Below are positions 44,890 to 54,802 of a stretch of 64,000 bases of DNA, one piece after another. The translations under genes were made by a program, and so were the position numbers. Positions within the stretch are counted from its first letter, which is position 1. Each line of letters starts with the position of its first letter. The notes beneath the pieces were generated by a model, which made no database searches, was not told where the DNA came from, and saw only the letters and a list, made by a program, of their open reading frames with translations. Location: NCBI RefSeq assembly GCF_030272615.1, contig NC_081405.1, positions 308,860,014 through 308,924,013 on the forward strand, in the 5' to 3' direction. The DNA comes from Cryptomeria japonica (taxonomy: Eukaryota > Streptophyta > Pinopsida > Cupressales > Cupressaceae).

Positions 44890-45852
44890 ATGACTATAGA
44901 ATTCTTATCTTATTTTCCTGATTTAATTTTGAGTTACATTAAAGATGTTCATGATGTTCCCTTTCATGCATATGATGATAATTTAGTTCTCCCTTTCATT
45001 CATAGTTATGATTTACCCTCTCCCAACATTAATCTCATTAGTGAGGGCACATTGGTGCAAAAAGGGAATATGGACACTTCTTTCAGAGATCTCCCTCCTA
45101 AAGATGAATATTTGGAGAATTGTGTTCCTTCTTCTCCTATAAAGTACCTCCCTAATAAGGACTATTTGGTGCAAGAGGATGATATTATGACTACTTATCC
45201 TAGTGATACCATACCTTCTTTTCATGGTCTTCCCTATAAAGATGAAGCATTAATTACATATGATAGACCTTTTTCTAATGAATGTCTTGAACATAAAGAT
45301 ACCTTAGAACAAGAGGATGATATTATTTCTCATCATAATTCTCTCTCTCCCAAAAATCAAGAGCCTAGCAAAAATCAAATTAATGCCATTCATGTTCCTA
45401 GGAAACCAACAATTCTTCTTGATTATCATGCTATGTCTTACACATATACTAATGAGGTAGTTCATGAGAACATAAGTGAAGCATCATATGCTTTCTTAGT
45501 TCCTACAATCCTCTCTTCAATTCACTCCAATACCCCATCTCCTACCAAATAAGTTCCTAAAGAATAACTCGTAGAGGATGATTGGGGATTCTTAGATTTC
45601 ACTCCTACCTTTTCTAGAAAGTCTAAGATGCCTAAATTTCATATTCTAAATTTTTCTCTTAACACAAATCTTGTAATTGGTTCAGGCATGTTAAAAATAA
45701 CATCTAACAATGAATGTCATATTCATCATGATCATTTAAAATAGCATTCAAGTTTCTATTATGTTGCTCCTCACTATGTGACATAGTTAGGCTACTTATT
45801 GGGGGCTCTTTGTCATTCGTGGTGGTACAATTTCAGGTGCAATCATACTTAG
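44890..45852 (+). pseudogene. E5 internal frame, unrecognised, with internal repeats
   Basis: One frame: 220 codons open to TAA at 45550, then the same frame continues through TAA 45565, TAG 45742 and TAG 45784 to TAG 45850. It begins MTIEFLSYFPDLILSYIKDV. An approximately 46-codon unit is repeated: KDEYLENC...NKDYLVQEDDIM (from 45100) and KDEALITY...HKDTLEQEDDII (from 45238), acidic with regular Asp-Asp. It does not resemble the gag-PR of E3, although the LTRs are related. No known domain is seen. It lies where gag would be expected, directly after the leader. Confidence 0.45.
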
Positions 45853-46390
45853 TGATAAACATAATAGTCTATTTATTTTTGCCTCTATGCTTATGGGGCA
45901 AGAATATTTCTTTTCCTCTTTCAAAGGTTTCACTATTTCCTTCATGGGGTACCTTATTCATAAACTTGATGTCCTTTCTTGCATGGAGTTTTCCTTCATG
46001 CGAGCACATTCCTATTTCATGAGTGGGATCTTCTCCTTGCTTGAAACGGTACATATCTTATGAACAATCTCTCCTCAAAGAACTTTTGGGAACCTTCTTC
46101 TTTCTCTCTCTTTGTAAATTGCCTCTTCTATTGTGTTATTCATAATTTTATGTCCTTGATTGAATGGAGTTATCCTTCATGCGAGCACATGTTTGTTCCT
46201 TGGTTAGGATGTATTCCTTGCTTGAAACTATGTGTGTGAAAAAGTGAAACAAGTCTCATAGATGTAGGCACAACACTTCAATTAAGTCATTACATGTATG
46301 GTTAGTAAATCAATAATCAATAAATAACAAACCATAAAAAAGTCATCTGATAGACCCATATACGCAAATTCAAATTCTTCTTCCCGTGAA
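45853..46390. other. Non-coding; 181-bp spaced duplication
   Basis: Two similar blocks share CCTTCATGCGAGCACAT (near 45992 and 46173) and CTCCTTGCTTGAAAC-like strings downstream, about 181 bp apart. I see no gene. It may be the 3' untranslated part of E5 or the 5' end of E4; no LTR border is evident. Confidence 0.45.
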
Positions 46391-48802
46391 TCTAACCAAG
46401 ACATTTTTGGTTTCCATTCCAGTTTGTTTGGTAATAATGAGGATGTCCAAGTTTTGAATTAGAGGATCTCTCATGCTATTCTATCCAGGAAGGATAGGAA
46501 TAGTTCTAATGTTAAGATGGATTTTGTACCAAGAACTGTAAATGGAAATATTAGTTTGATTGATATCGATCAAGTCAATGTGTTAGATTCTGAAGAGATT
46601 TTCCTTGATGAAGATAAGGTATGCCAAGAAATTGAGGCTCTCAACAGAAGAGTTCATCACTTGATCTCCCTAAGAGCACAAAAGGAAGCAAATAAAGAAA
46701 AGGAAGTTAAAGCTAAATTGATTGAGAGAGATAGGCTTTTAAGACAGATTGTTGATCTTGATTTGTTCACCCAAGAGAAAACTAAGAGTGAGGATGAAGG
46801 TCCAGTCATCAGAGAAAATATGACTGCCAAGATCAACCCTGCACACAAATTTGTTGTGCAACCTAGTAGGGAGGTCCTTAGTGACCCACAACCTACTAAA
46901 AATAATGTTGACAAAGGAAAACAAAAGTGCATGGAAAATGGGTCTGTGTCTAAGAATACATCAGACATCTCTCATTAGTTGTCTGCACATGAGAGAGAGA
47001 TAGACAAGATGAGGAAAGAGAAGGAATATTTGCAAAGGGAATTGGAAAAAGTTAAATTAGAAGCAGCCAATCAAGAGGTTAAAAGAAAAATTAACTATCT
47101 AAAGTCTCCTCCCATAAGTTTTCCTTCAATAGACCCAAATAAGCCTTTACCTTAGCATGCCTCATTCCCTCCGGTTAAAATTCAGTCAACCCTACCTGTG
47201 AGTATTGTTCCAGCTAGTCAAGTCCCTATCACAAGTCAAAGTAACCAAGTTCCTCCAACTCATGGTCTTAATATGAGAATGAATATGGGTAATAACCCTA
47301 CTGGTAACCAGTTTCAGAGAAGACCCATTAATTTGGAGTTATACAGACAACTTTTCTTTGAGGGAATTCCAAGGTATCCTAACCATGTTCCTACTGAATT
47401 AAGGGATAGGCTTCACAAATTTGCTGGCAATAATGCTATAAGTGCAGAAGAGCACCTAAAATCTTTTGGTGATCTAATAATTGACTATGAGATTGTGGAT
47501 GAAGATGTCATCATGAAATTATTTGTACAATCCTTGGTCAATGATGCAAGGGATTGGTACAGAGGTCTGCCTGTAAATAGCATTGGTTCTTGGGAGGACT
47601 TTAAGAATTTCTTCCAAGAGTAATATGGTGATAAAACAAATGTGAGCTTTATGCTCAATGAGTTCAATAATATTAAGAAGTCTGATAATGAAATTGTCAT
47701 AGATTTCAATGCAAGATTTCAGAAAGCAATGCATAGGCTTTAGCAAGTGATGAGACTAGATGATAATATGTGTCTGAACACTTATTATAATGCTTTTGAT
47801 TTTAAAATGGCTTACATTCTGAGGGATAAAAACCCACATAGTCTAAGAGATGCTTTTAGAATTGCCATCAATCTGGAAAGTAATAGGAAAGCATCTGTAA
47901 AGGTGGGAAGGAGGACTGATGGAAGGATGTGGCAAGAATCAAAACAACAACCTAATAAAGTTGCCAAGGAGGAAGACAAAATAGAAAAGTTAATGACTAA
48001 TATGAAAGATCTTACTGCTAAGGTAAGTAAGAATGATAAACCTCATTATAATTGACAAGATAGGCCTCCCAGATTACATGATATGTCGTACAACAATACT
48101 TGGAAAGATGGCAAACCTCATAATGATAAGTTAAAGAACACTCATAACCAGGACACCCTAGATCCTTTGAAAGGAGGAAATATACACAATATGGAAAATA
48201 CTCCTTGGTGCATGGCCTATGATGGGCCACATTCTCCTCATCAATGTGTTGTAGCTCAAGCTCTTGAAGAATCCATGAGAAAGGAGGGTGAGCCTGATAT
48301 CAACATGTTTGACACTATTGTTGAAAGTGATAACGAGTCTTCACAAAGTGAATCTAGTGAGTGTGATGTGCTAAATTATAATAAATATTGTCAAGGGTAG
48401 CTTAAACTTGATTGGCATCCCACTTTAAATGTGGTAACGATTAAAGATGAAGAAGTTCATCTCAGAAGACCCAGTGATGAAGAGGTAAAAAATCTTACCA
48501 AGGCTGACATAGCCAAAGCCAAGCACAATCACAACCCGAGAAGTAGTAAAAGGGATGGAGATCAGGGTGCACCTGGCTCCTTGTTTATGAAAGAAGTAAC
48601 TCAAAAAAAGACAGCAAGTAATAGCACCCTGCCTCAAGATGGTCATGTGAAAAGTGACCAATCCAAAGATGTAGCCAAGAGTGTAGATAATAATACTACT
48701 GGTGATCTACAAGGGACTGCCACAGCTAAAAAGGCAAGCCAGCCTAAAGAAGAAAAGGAAAAAATTAATACTGAGCCAATTAATAGTTCTACTTTGATGT
48801 GA
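46391..48802 (+). pseudogene. E4 gag
   Basis: One reading frame (ending TGA 48800) with several stops, among them TAG near 46457, 46976, 47153, 47744 and 48398, TAA 47621 and TGA 48053. N-terminal part: acidic/helical (CQEIEALNRRVHHLISLRAQ, then a second coiled coil near 46985-47100). The gag domain core spans about 47330-47900: NAISAEEHLKSFGDLIIDYE, LFVQSLVNDARDWYRGLP, GSWEDFKNFFQE, DFNARFQKAMHRL. Near 48205 WCMAYDGPHSPHQC is the Cys/His motif found in Tat gag in place of a standard CCHC. The C-terminal ~180 residues are Lys/Ser-rich. The capsid function is inferred from the domain. Confidence 0.75.
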
Positions 48803-49494
48803 CTCGAGCTTTGACCCAAATAAATGTTACAGTCCCATTGGTAGAACTGTTGAAAATAAAAGAACATAGAGAAGCTGGTCTCTCTTTATTTTCTAATAAA
48901 TCAGATAATAGAGCATCTTTGCCTACAGGTACGATGAAGGATGAAAAGGATCATGAGCTACAAACCCTAGAAGTATATGTCAGAACAACTATTACACAAG
49001 AACCTTCACAGGTTGATCCTTTCTATGTAACTTTGTTAGTGAATAACAGATTAATTAAGAACTGTATGATAGACTCTAGTGCTGCTACAAATGTAATGCC
49101 ATATGGTGTCATGAAGGAGTTAAGATTATCAGTAAGTATTGTTTATGGGAAGTGCTATGCTATGGATAATAGAGAAGTAGCTGTGATAGGTACAATGAAG
49201 GATGTGGAGGTAAAGGTAGCAACATTTCCTGAAGCAACATATAAGATGGATGTTAGAGGAATGGATACAAAACCTCATTATGGCATGCTATTATCCAGAC
49301 AATGGGTTGCAGCAGTGGGGGGAAATATTCAGTTAGATCTTTCATATGCCACAATCCCAGTAAATGGAAGCCATGTTAAGCTATATAGAGAACCACGTGC
49401 TCCTGGGGTAATTGAGAAGATAGACCCTAATATGCTGAATTGTATGATTGATGTGGATCTTGATAACTTCAGAGTACAACCAATTGTACCTTAG
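48799..49494 (+). pseudogene. E4 aspartic protease
   Basis: 231 open codons in a different frame from gag, overlapping its stop. There is no ATG at the junction (the codon is GTG), so expression by frameshifting from gag is possible. FYVTLLVNNRLIKNCMIDSS leads into the active-site loop DSSAATNVMP (Tat family form: LIDSGSSADIL or LIDNGSALNVMP); the catalytic D is kept, but the expected Gly is Ser. GMLLSRQWVAAVGG near 49300 fits the end of the domain (LGRPWI---G). TAG at 49492 and TAA at 49540 separate it from the RNase H that follows in the same frame. Confidence 0.7.
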
Positions 49495-49554
49495 TTGAAA
49501 AATACCGATCCTATTATTGGTGAATTGGAATCTCAGCAATAAGGTTTATGGTAT

Positions 49555-50010
49555 ATGTACTTTGATGGAGCTTTCTCTAAGGAAGGATCCGGATCAAGAG
49601 TTCTTTTTGTGTCCCCATCAGGTATGACTTTCAAATACTCTTTTCTGTTAGCTTTCCAGTGTAGAAATAACACTACTAAATATGAAGCCTTGTTATTGGG
49701 GCTTGAAGTTGCTAAAAGGCATGGAATTCGATTTTTCAGAGTATTAGGGGATTCAGAGTTAGTTGTTTCTTAGGTAAGGTCTAAGTATGCATCAAAAAAT
49801 GATCATTTGAAAAGATATAAACATGTTGTTTGGGATGTGATTGATAATTTTTGTGCATTTTCTATTAACTGGATAGAAAGATCAAAGAACATCATGGCTG
49901 ATTTTTTAGCCAATATTGCACTAAAGAATGATGATGTAACATTAAACGGTATATCTACAGTTGAGATAAAAGCTAGGCCTACTATTCTTGATAATATATA
50001 TAATTGGTAA
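49555..50010 (+). pseudogene. E4 archaeal-type RNase H, placed before RT
   Basis: Same frame as PR. MYFDGAFSKEGSGSRVLFVS and FQCRNNTTKYEALLLGLEVA give the first two catalytic positions (Asp, Glu); FRVLGDSELVVS gives the third (Asp), and after TAG 49771 WIERSKNIMADFLANIA gives the fourth (Asp). The style (N-N-T-KYEALLLGLE, GDSELVVSQV) is that of the additional RNase H of Tat elements, which would degrade RNA in RNA-DNA hybrids during reverse transcription. All four acidic positions look kept. In common Tat layouts this domain follows RT-RNase H; here it lies between PR and RT. Confidence 0.75.
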
Positions 50011-50181
50011 GTGTTTGCGGATGATGAAGATATTCTCAGATTCATACAATGCGTTGATGACTACGATGGATAGAAAATTGATTGCAATGCATTAGTAGAA
50101 TTGGTGGAAGATAGAGAAACAGTGTTTGGAAATGATATGGTTTAGTTAGCAACCAACAAAATCCCCAAAGGATTAGTAGAA

Positions 50182-51330
50182 TTGGAAGGTATATTGAGTC
50201 ACAGTGACAATCATTTGCATCAACAGTCAACCACCAAGTTAGACGAATTGGAGGAAGTGAACTTAGGGACAGAATCATCCCCTAAGTTGGTATATATTAG
50301 GAGGAACTTGTCTCCTCACATTAAAGCTAACCTTATTAATTTATTAAGGAAGTATAAAAATGTTTTCACTTGGTCTTATGAACACCTGAAGGCATATAGA
50401 CAGGAGCTATTTCAGCATGAAGTCCCTTTGCTTCCAGATGCTAAGCCTTTTCGACAGAAGGAAAGACCTATCAACCCCCTTTTGGAAATCAAAATGCTAC
50501 AAGATTTAACCAAGTTGAGGGAAGGGGTGGTCATTAAGCCTATAATACATTCATCATGGGTGTCTAATTTAGTCCTAGTTAGAAAGAAGAATGGGGACAT
50601 GAGGCTCTGTGTTGATTTCAAGAATTTGAATGTTGCTTCTTTGAAAGACAACTATTCTTCCCCCAATATGGAGGCAATGTTGCAAAGAGTAACTGGTTGT
50701 GACCTATTGTACGTGATGGATGGGTTCTCAGGATATAATTAGGTGTTAGTGAAAGAGTCTGAACAGTTCAAGAGTTCTTTTACCACCCCTTAGGGATGTA
50801 TGCATATTGAAGGATGCCTTTTGGTTTAAAAAATGCCAGAGCTACTTTTTAGAGAGAAATGGATGTAGCTTTCAAGGAATTTATCAACATTATTATGGTT
50901 GTATACCAGGACAATTTAACATGTTTCTCCAAAAGGGCAAATGACCACTGCGGGCACCTAGAAATATTTTTCAACAAAGCTCTGGAGTTTGGTGTTTCTT
51001 TAAATCCAAAAAAGTGTCATTTTGCAGTCACTGAAGGAAAGTTGCTTGGGCATATTGTCTCCAAGGAAGGGGTTAGAATAGACCCTGAAAGTATTGAAGC
51101 CATAAACAATGTACCTGAGCCAAAGAATGTCAAGGGCATTCAATTTTTCTTGGGCAAGGTGAATTTTGGTAGAAGGTTCATTGGCAACTTTGCTGAAATA
51201 GTCAAGCCTATTGTTAGGTTGCTTAAGAGAGATACAAAGTTTTATTGGGATGAAGAAGTTGTAAAGGCTTTTGGTGAAATTAAAAGGGCTATTCAGGAAC
51301 CACCAGTGTTGAAGTCCCCTGATTATAGTC
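50182..51330 (+). pseudogene. E4 reverse transcriptase
   Basis: Begins with a conserved linker (NLSPHIKANLINLLRKYKNV, FTWSYEHLKAYRQELFQHEV), then RT blocks: GVVIKPIIHSSWVSNLVLVR, KKNGDMRLCVDFKNLN, MDGFSGYN, then after a frameshift near 50808 RMPFGLKNARATF, the catalytic box VVYQDNLTCFSKR and SLNPKKCHFAVTEGKLLGHI. The YxDD box reads YQDN, so one catalytic Asp is lost. Stops include TAG at 50740, one before GCMHI (TGG-to-TAG type) and one after ARATF. VYQDDLT and GKLLGHIVSKEG are Tat-type signatures. A second frameshift lies near 51328 before RNase H. Confidence 0.85.
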
Positions 51331-51796
51331 ATTGTTTTCTTTTGCTTCTTATCATACAGTGGTTGCAGTCCTTCTTCAAAAGGATGCTGAAGGATATGAA
51401 CACCCTATTGCTTTTTATAGTAAATCTCTACAAATTGCAGAGCTGAAATATGAAATCATGGAGAAGCAAGCATATTCTTTGGTTAAAGCTATAAAAGCAT
51501 TTAGGCCATATATTGCTTATGTCCCACATGTGGCTATCAAGGACATCTTATCTCAATCTGAGGTCACTAGCAAAAGGTGTAGATGGATAACCAGAATTCA
51601 AGAGTTTGATCTTGAGATTAAGAGCACTAAGTTGATAATATCCTGGTCACAAGTATTAAATCTCCTTGATGTTGAAGTTAACAATGTTGAAATTGAGAAT
51701 ATCCTGGTCACAAGTATTGAGACACAACCCTGGTACTTAGAGATAATACATTTTTTAAGGGATGCAACATACTCGGAGGGAATGACTCCAAACTAG
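51330..51796 (+). pseudogene. E4 gypsy-type RNase H and connection
   Basis: FASYHTVVAVLLQKDAEGYE, HPIAFYSKSLQIAELKYEIM and EKQAYSLVKAIKAFRPYIAY match the Ty3/gypsy RNase H (AVL-Q, PI-Y-S+-L--AE-+Y, E+--LA-V-A---+R-Y). The first catalytic Asp and the DQ-L motif are not kept (AIKDILSQSE), as is common in Tat elements that carry the archaeal-type enzyme. RWITRIQEFDLEI follows as the connection domain. Ends at TAG 51794. Confidence 0.75.
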
Positions 51797-51874
51797 AGAA
51801 GGACATTGAAACTAAAGTCTCAAAAGTATGTCCTTATTCAAGGTGATCTATATTGGTGAAATAGAGATGGGGCA

Positions 51875-52987
51875 TTGATGATGTGCTTAGATGAATCCCA
51901 AGCTATAAGGATGCTAACTAAAATGCATAATGTAGTATATGGAGGCCACTACTCTGCCAAGACCATAGCTGGCAAGATAGTCCGGGCTGGATACTATTGG
52001 CCTACTTTGTTCGAAGATGCCCATGAGCATGTCTGGAGGTGTGACCCATGCCAAAAGTTTTCTTCCAAGTTAAAGTATGAAGGAGCTTTTCCCCTTAACC
52101 TGGTTACAGTGGAAGCTTCTTTTGTCCAGTGGGGTATTGATTTTATTGGGGAAATAGTTGAGAAGTCAAGAAGAGGTCACAGATGGATCATAGTGACCAC
52201 TGATTACTTCACTAAGTGGATTGACTCTATACCCACTAAAATAGCCACTGGTAAAGTTGTCATTGATTTCCTGAGGGATAATATTATAACAAGATTTGGT
52301 GTTCCTGTGAAACTCATAATGGATAATGCTATGAGTTTTAGATAAGAGGAGTTCACTGAATTTTGTACCAGTCATGGAATAATCATGTCTTATTCTTCAC
52401 CATACCATCCACAAGGTAATGGACAAGTAGAATCTAGTAATAAGAGCCTTTTGAATATTATTAAGAAAATTCTTGAGGAGAACAAAAGGTCTTGGGATCA
52501 GAAACTAAAAGTGGCCTTATGGGTAGACATGATTACTATTAAGAAAGAAATTGGTGTATCACCATTTGAATTGGTTTATGGCACACAATGTAGGGTGCCA
52601 ATCAATAACCTTCTTCATGTATACAAGTTCCTACAAGTTGAGGAGATGGATTTGTCAGATTCCATGGAAGACAGAATGATTCAAATGGTGGAAGTGGATG
52701 AAATTGGGACTTTGGCTCATAAAAGAAATTTGAATAATCAGTTGCAATCCAAGTATCTTTTTGACAAAAGAACCACATTGAGGAAGTTTCCAATTGGTGC
52801 CATGGTTCTTCAATGGAATGCAAGAGGGCAAGATAAAGGAAAGCACATAAAATTTGAGTCATTATGGATGGGCACTTCTATTGTTTGTGATCTTAATGGA
52901 AAAGACTCATACTTTTTGTAGAAAATAAATGGTGAGGTATAGGAATTTCCAGTGCATGGACAATTCCTGAAGCATTACTTCTATTAA
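51875..52987 (+). pseudogene. E4 integrase
   Basis: Zinc-binding HHCC domain: MHNVVYGGHYSAKTIAGKI and WRCDPCQKF. Catalytic core: first Asp in WGIDFIGEIVEKSRRGHRWI, second in VKLIMDNAMSF, Glu in HPQGNGQVESSNKSLLNII; all three acidic residues are present. Then IGVSPFELVYGTQCRVP and the C-terminal region KFPIGAMVLQWNARG. Stops: TAA 52343, TAG 52919, TAG 52940; natural end TAA 52985. It would insert the DNA copy into the genome. The style (ALW-D, GVSPF-LVYG) fits Tat-like elements. Confidence 0.85.
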
Positions 52988-53457
52988 GTCCATGCATAGT
53001 AGGTTGTAGTTTGTATATATTTAGGTTTGTTTCTATTGGTTTTTGTTTGGGCTTGTTTCTTTTGGTCTATTCTCCAAATTTTTCTATATTCTTGTGTTGA
53101 TCTTGCAATCAACCATCCCTAATCAGAGCCGTTGTTATCCCTATTTTGATTATTGAGTGATTTTGTTCTTTAATCCGCTAAAGTCTACAATTGTGCTTAG
53201 TTTCTTCATTTTTGGCTCTGAGGGTTATTGGTCTAAGGGTTTAAGGTTTTTGCAATTTACCCTTTTCTATCTTAACATCCCTATGTTCTATTTCCTTCTT
53301 ACTTTTCCACTTAAGTGGAAGGGTCAGTCCATCATGAGGAGAGGTTCCCCCTTTCAGTTTTGCCTTAGGCGGGTCTTTAATAATATTTTAATTTTTTGCC
53401 TTCTCCTAGGTTTTTATTTCTTTGTCGAGCTTCGTAAAGATTGTGCAAGTTCTAATT
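52988..53457 (+). other. E4 spacer after integrase
   Basis: T-rich, pyrimidine-rich sequence with one 100-codon open frame lacking any known domain. Probably untranslated. Confidence 0.5.
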
Positions 53458-54540
53458 GATTCAACGGTGCACACGATCTCGCAAAGGGAAGATGCATGGA
53501 ATTTACCTTTCACGAAGTGGCGAAAAGGTGGCAGGCCCGAGTATAGCGGTCGCAAGGAAGGCTAAAGAATTGCATCTCCGAGAAGATCCAACGGTCCACG
53601 TTGTTTCGTGATAAAAATATGGGCGAGGTTTATCCTTCACGAAGTAGCGAAAGATTGGTGGGTCCAGTAGGTAAGCTAAAGAATGAGTTAAGAATCATGC
53701 ATCTTGTTCATGATCCGATGGTTGGCGCTATTTTGCATGGTGGAGATGTGTGAGTTTACCTTTCGTGAAGTAGAAAAATAGCAGTGGGCCTAGCGAAAGG
53801 GTGGCTTGCAGGATAAAACAAGTGCATCTCTAAGAAGATCCAACGGTGCGTGTTGTTTCGCAGCCCAAAGCAACATGAAGTTTACTCTTCATGAAATAGC
53901 GAAAAGGAGTTAGCGGTTACATGGCAGATGAGGTGGCAATACAACTGGATGTCTGGCTAAGGTAAAAGGTGATCCGGTAGTAGGACACATGGCTCCAATT
54001 GGATCATGAGGGGCCTATTTGATTAAGCGGCAATAGGTTTCTTGAGCAAATGAATGGCCAACATGTGGGGGACATTTGCCAAAAATTGGTAGGACAAGTG
54101 GATTCCGCGTAGAGGGCCCACTTTGAAGGTTAAAGGAGTTAAAAGTTGCACATCTCAAAATTGATCTAACGATGCGAGGTGATTAACCTTCGCAAAACAA
54201 TGAAACCATTGGTGGTGAAGGTTTCATGCGGTTAGTTAAACAAACTAGCAGTCACCATGGAGAATAATAGTCAAGCGGATGATAGAAGATCCAACGATCA
54301 GCGTTGTTTTGAATAGAAAAGATGCATGAGATTTATGCTTCATGAAACAACGAAAGGAAGGCGGGGCCCATTTCTAAGAAGGATGACCTGGGTAAGGTAA
54401 AGAATGTGCATTTTTTCTAGGATCCGATGGATGATGTTGTTTCACAATGAAAAGATGCGAGGTTTTTATCCTTCGTGAAACAATGAAAAGACAAGACACT
54501 TAGAAAATTCTTTGTGGTCCGTTGGAGCGATATTTTGAAT
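53458..54540 (+). repeat. ~127-bp degenerate tandem array with internal hairpins
   Basis: Each unit starts with a GATCCAACGG-like string, at 53458, 53585, 53712, 53837, 53971, 54163, 54288 and 54421 (steps 127, 127, 125, 134, 192, 125, 133). Most units then carry a TTGTTTCG-like arm, a GATGCATGAGGTTTA-like middle, and a CTTCACGAAGTAGCGAAA-like arm that can pair with the first. It lies between integrase and the 3' frame of E4. Confidence 0.75.
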
Positions 54541-54802
54541 TCAATTGTGAATTGATTGCAGAAGCATGTGGCTTAATGTTTCTATTCAATGTTGAGTTGT
54601 CGTAATAAGATTCACATCAATTGAAACTTTAGCGTCATTTCGAAGAGTCTTGCAGAGGAACCGGTGCACAGAGTGAATTTCTTCAGGCCAACAAGTAAGT
54701 TTCTGCATATTGCTTGACAGTTACAATTTGAATTGGTATCGCTGGGTGCTTGAACTCTCAGAGGTCTGTTTAAGTTTTAATTGAAATAACTATAATTCAA
54801 AT

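Larger units (their letters stand above)
35453..45852 (+). mobile_element. E5: 5' part of an E3-family element, split by E2
   Basis: A 1160-bp LTR (35453-36612, TGTAGT...TTTACA), PBS (36613-36630) and leader resume after the E2 insertion (44358 onward) and lead into an unrecognised frame (44890-45852). The LTR resembles that of E3 in start, TATA position, stem-loop and end. No 3' LTR of this type was found in the window, so the element is truncated or its end was lost when E4 arrived. It sits in a LINE ORF2, giving a three-level nest (LINE, E5, E2). Confidence 0.7.
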
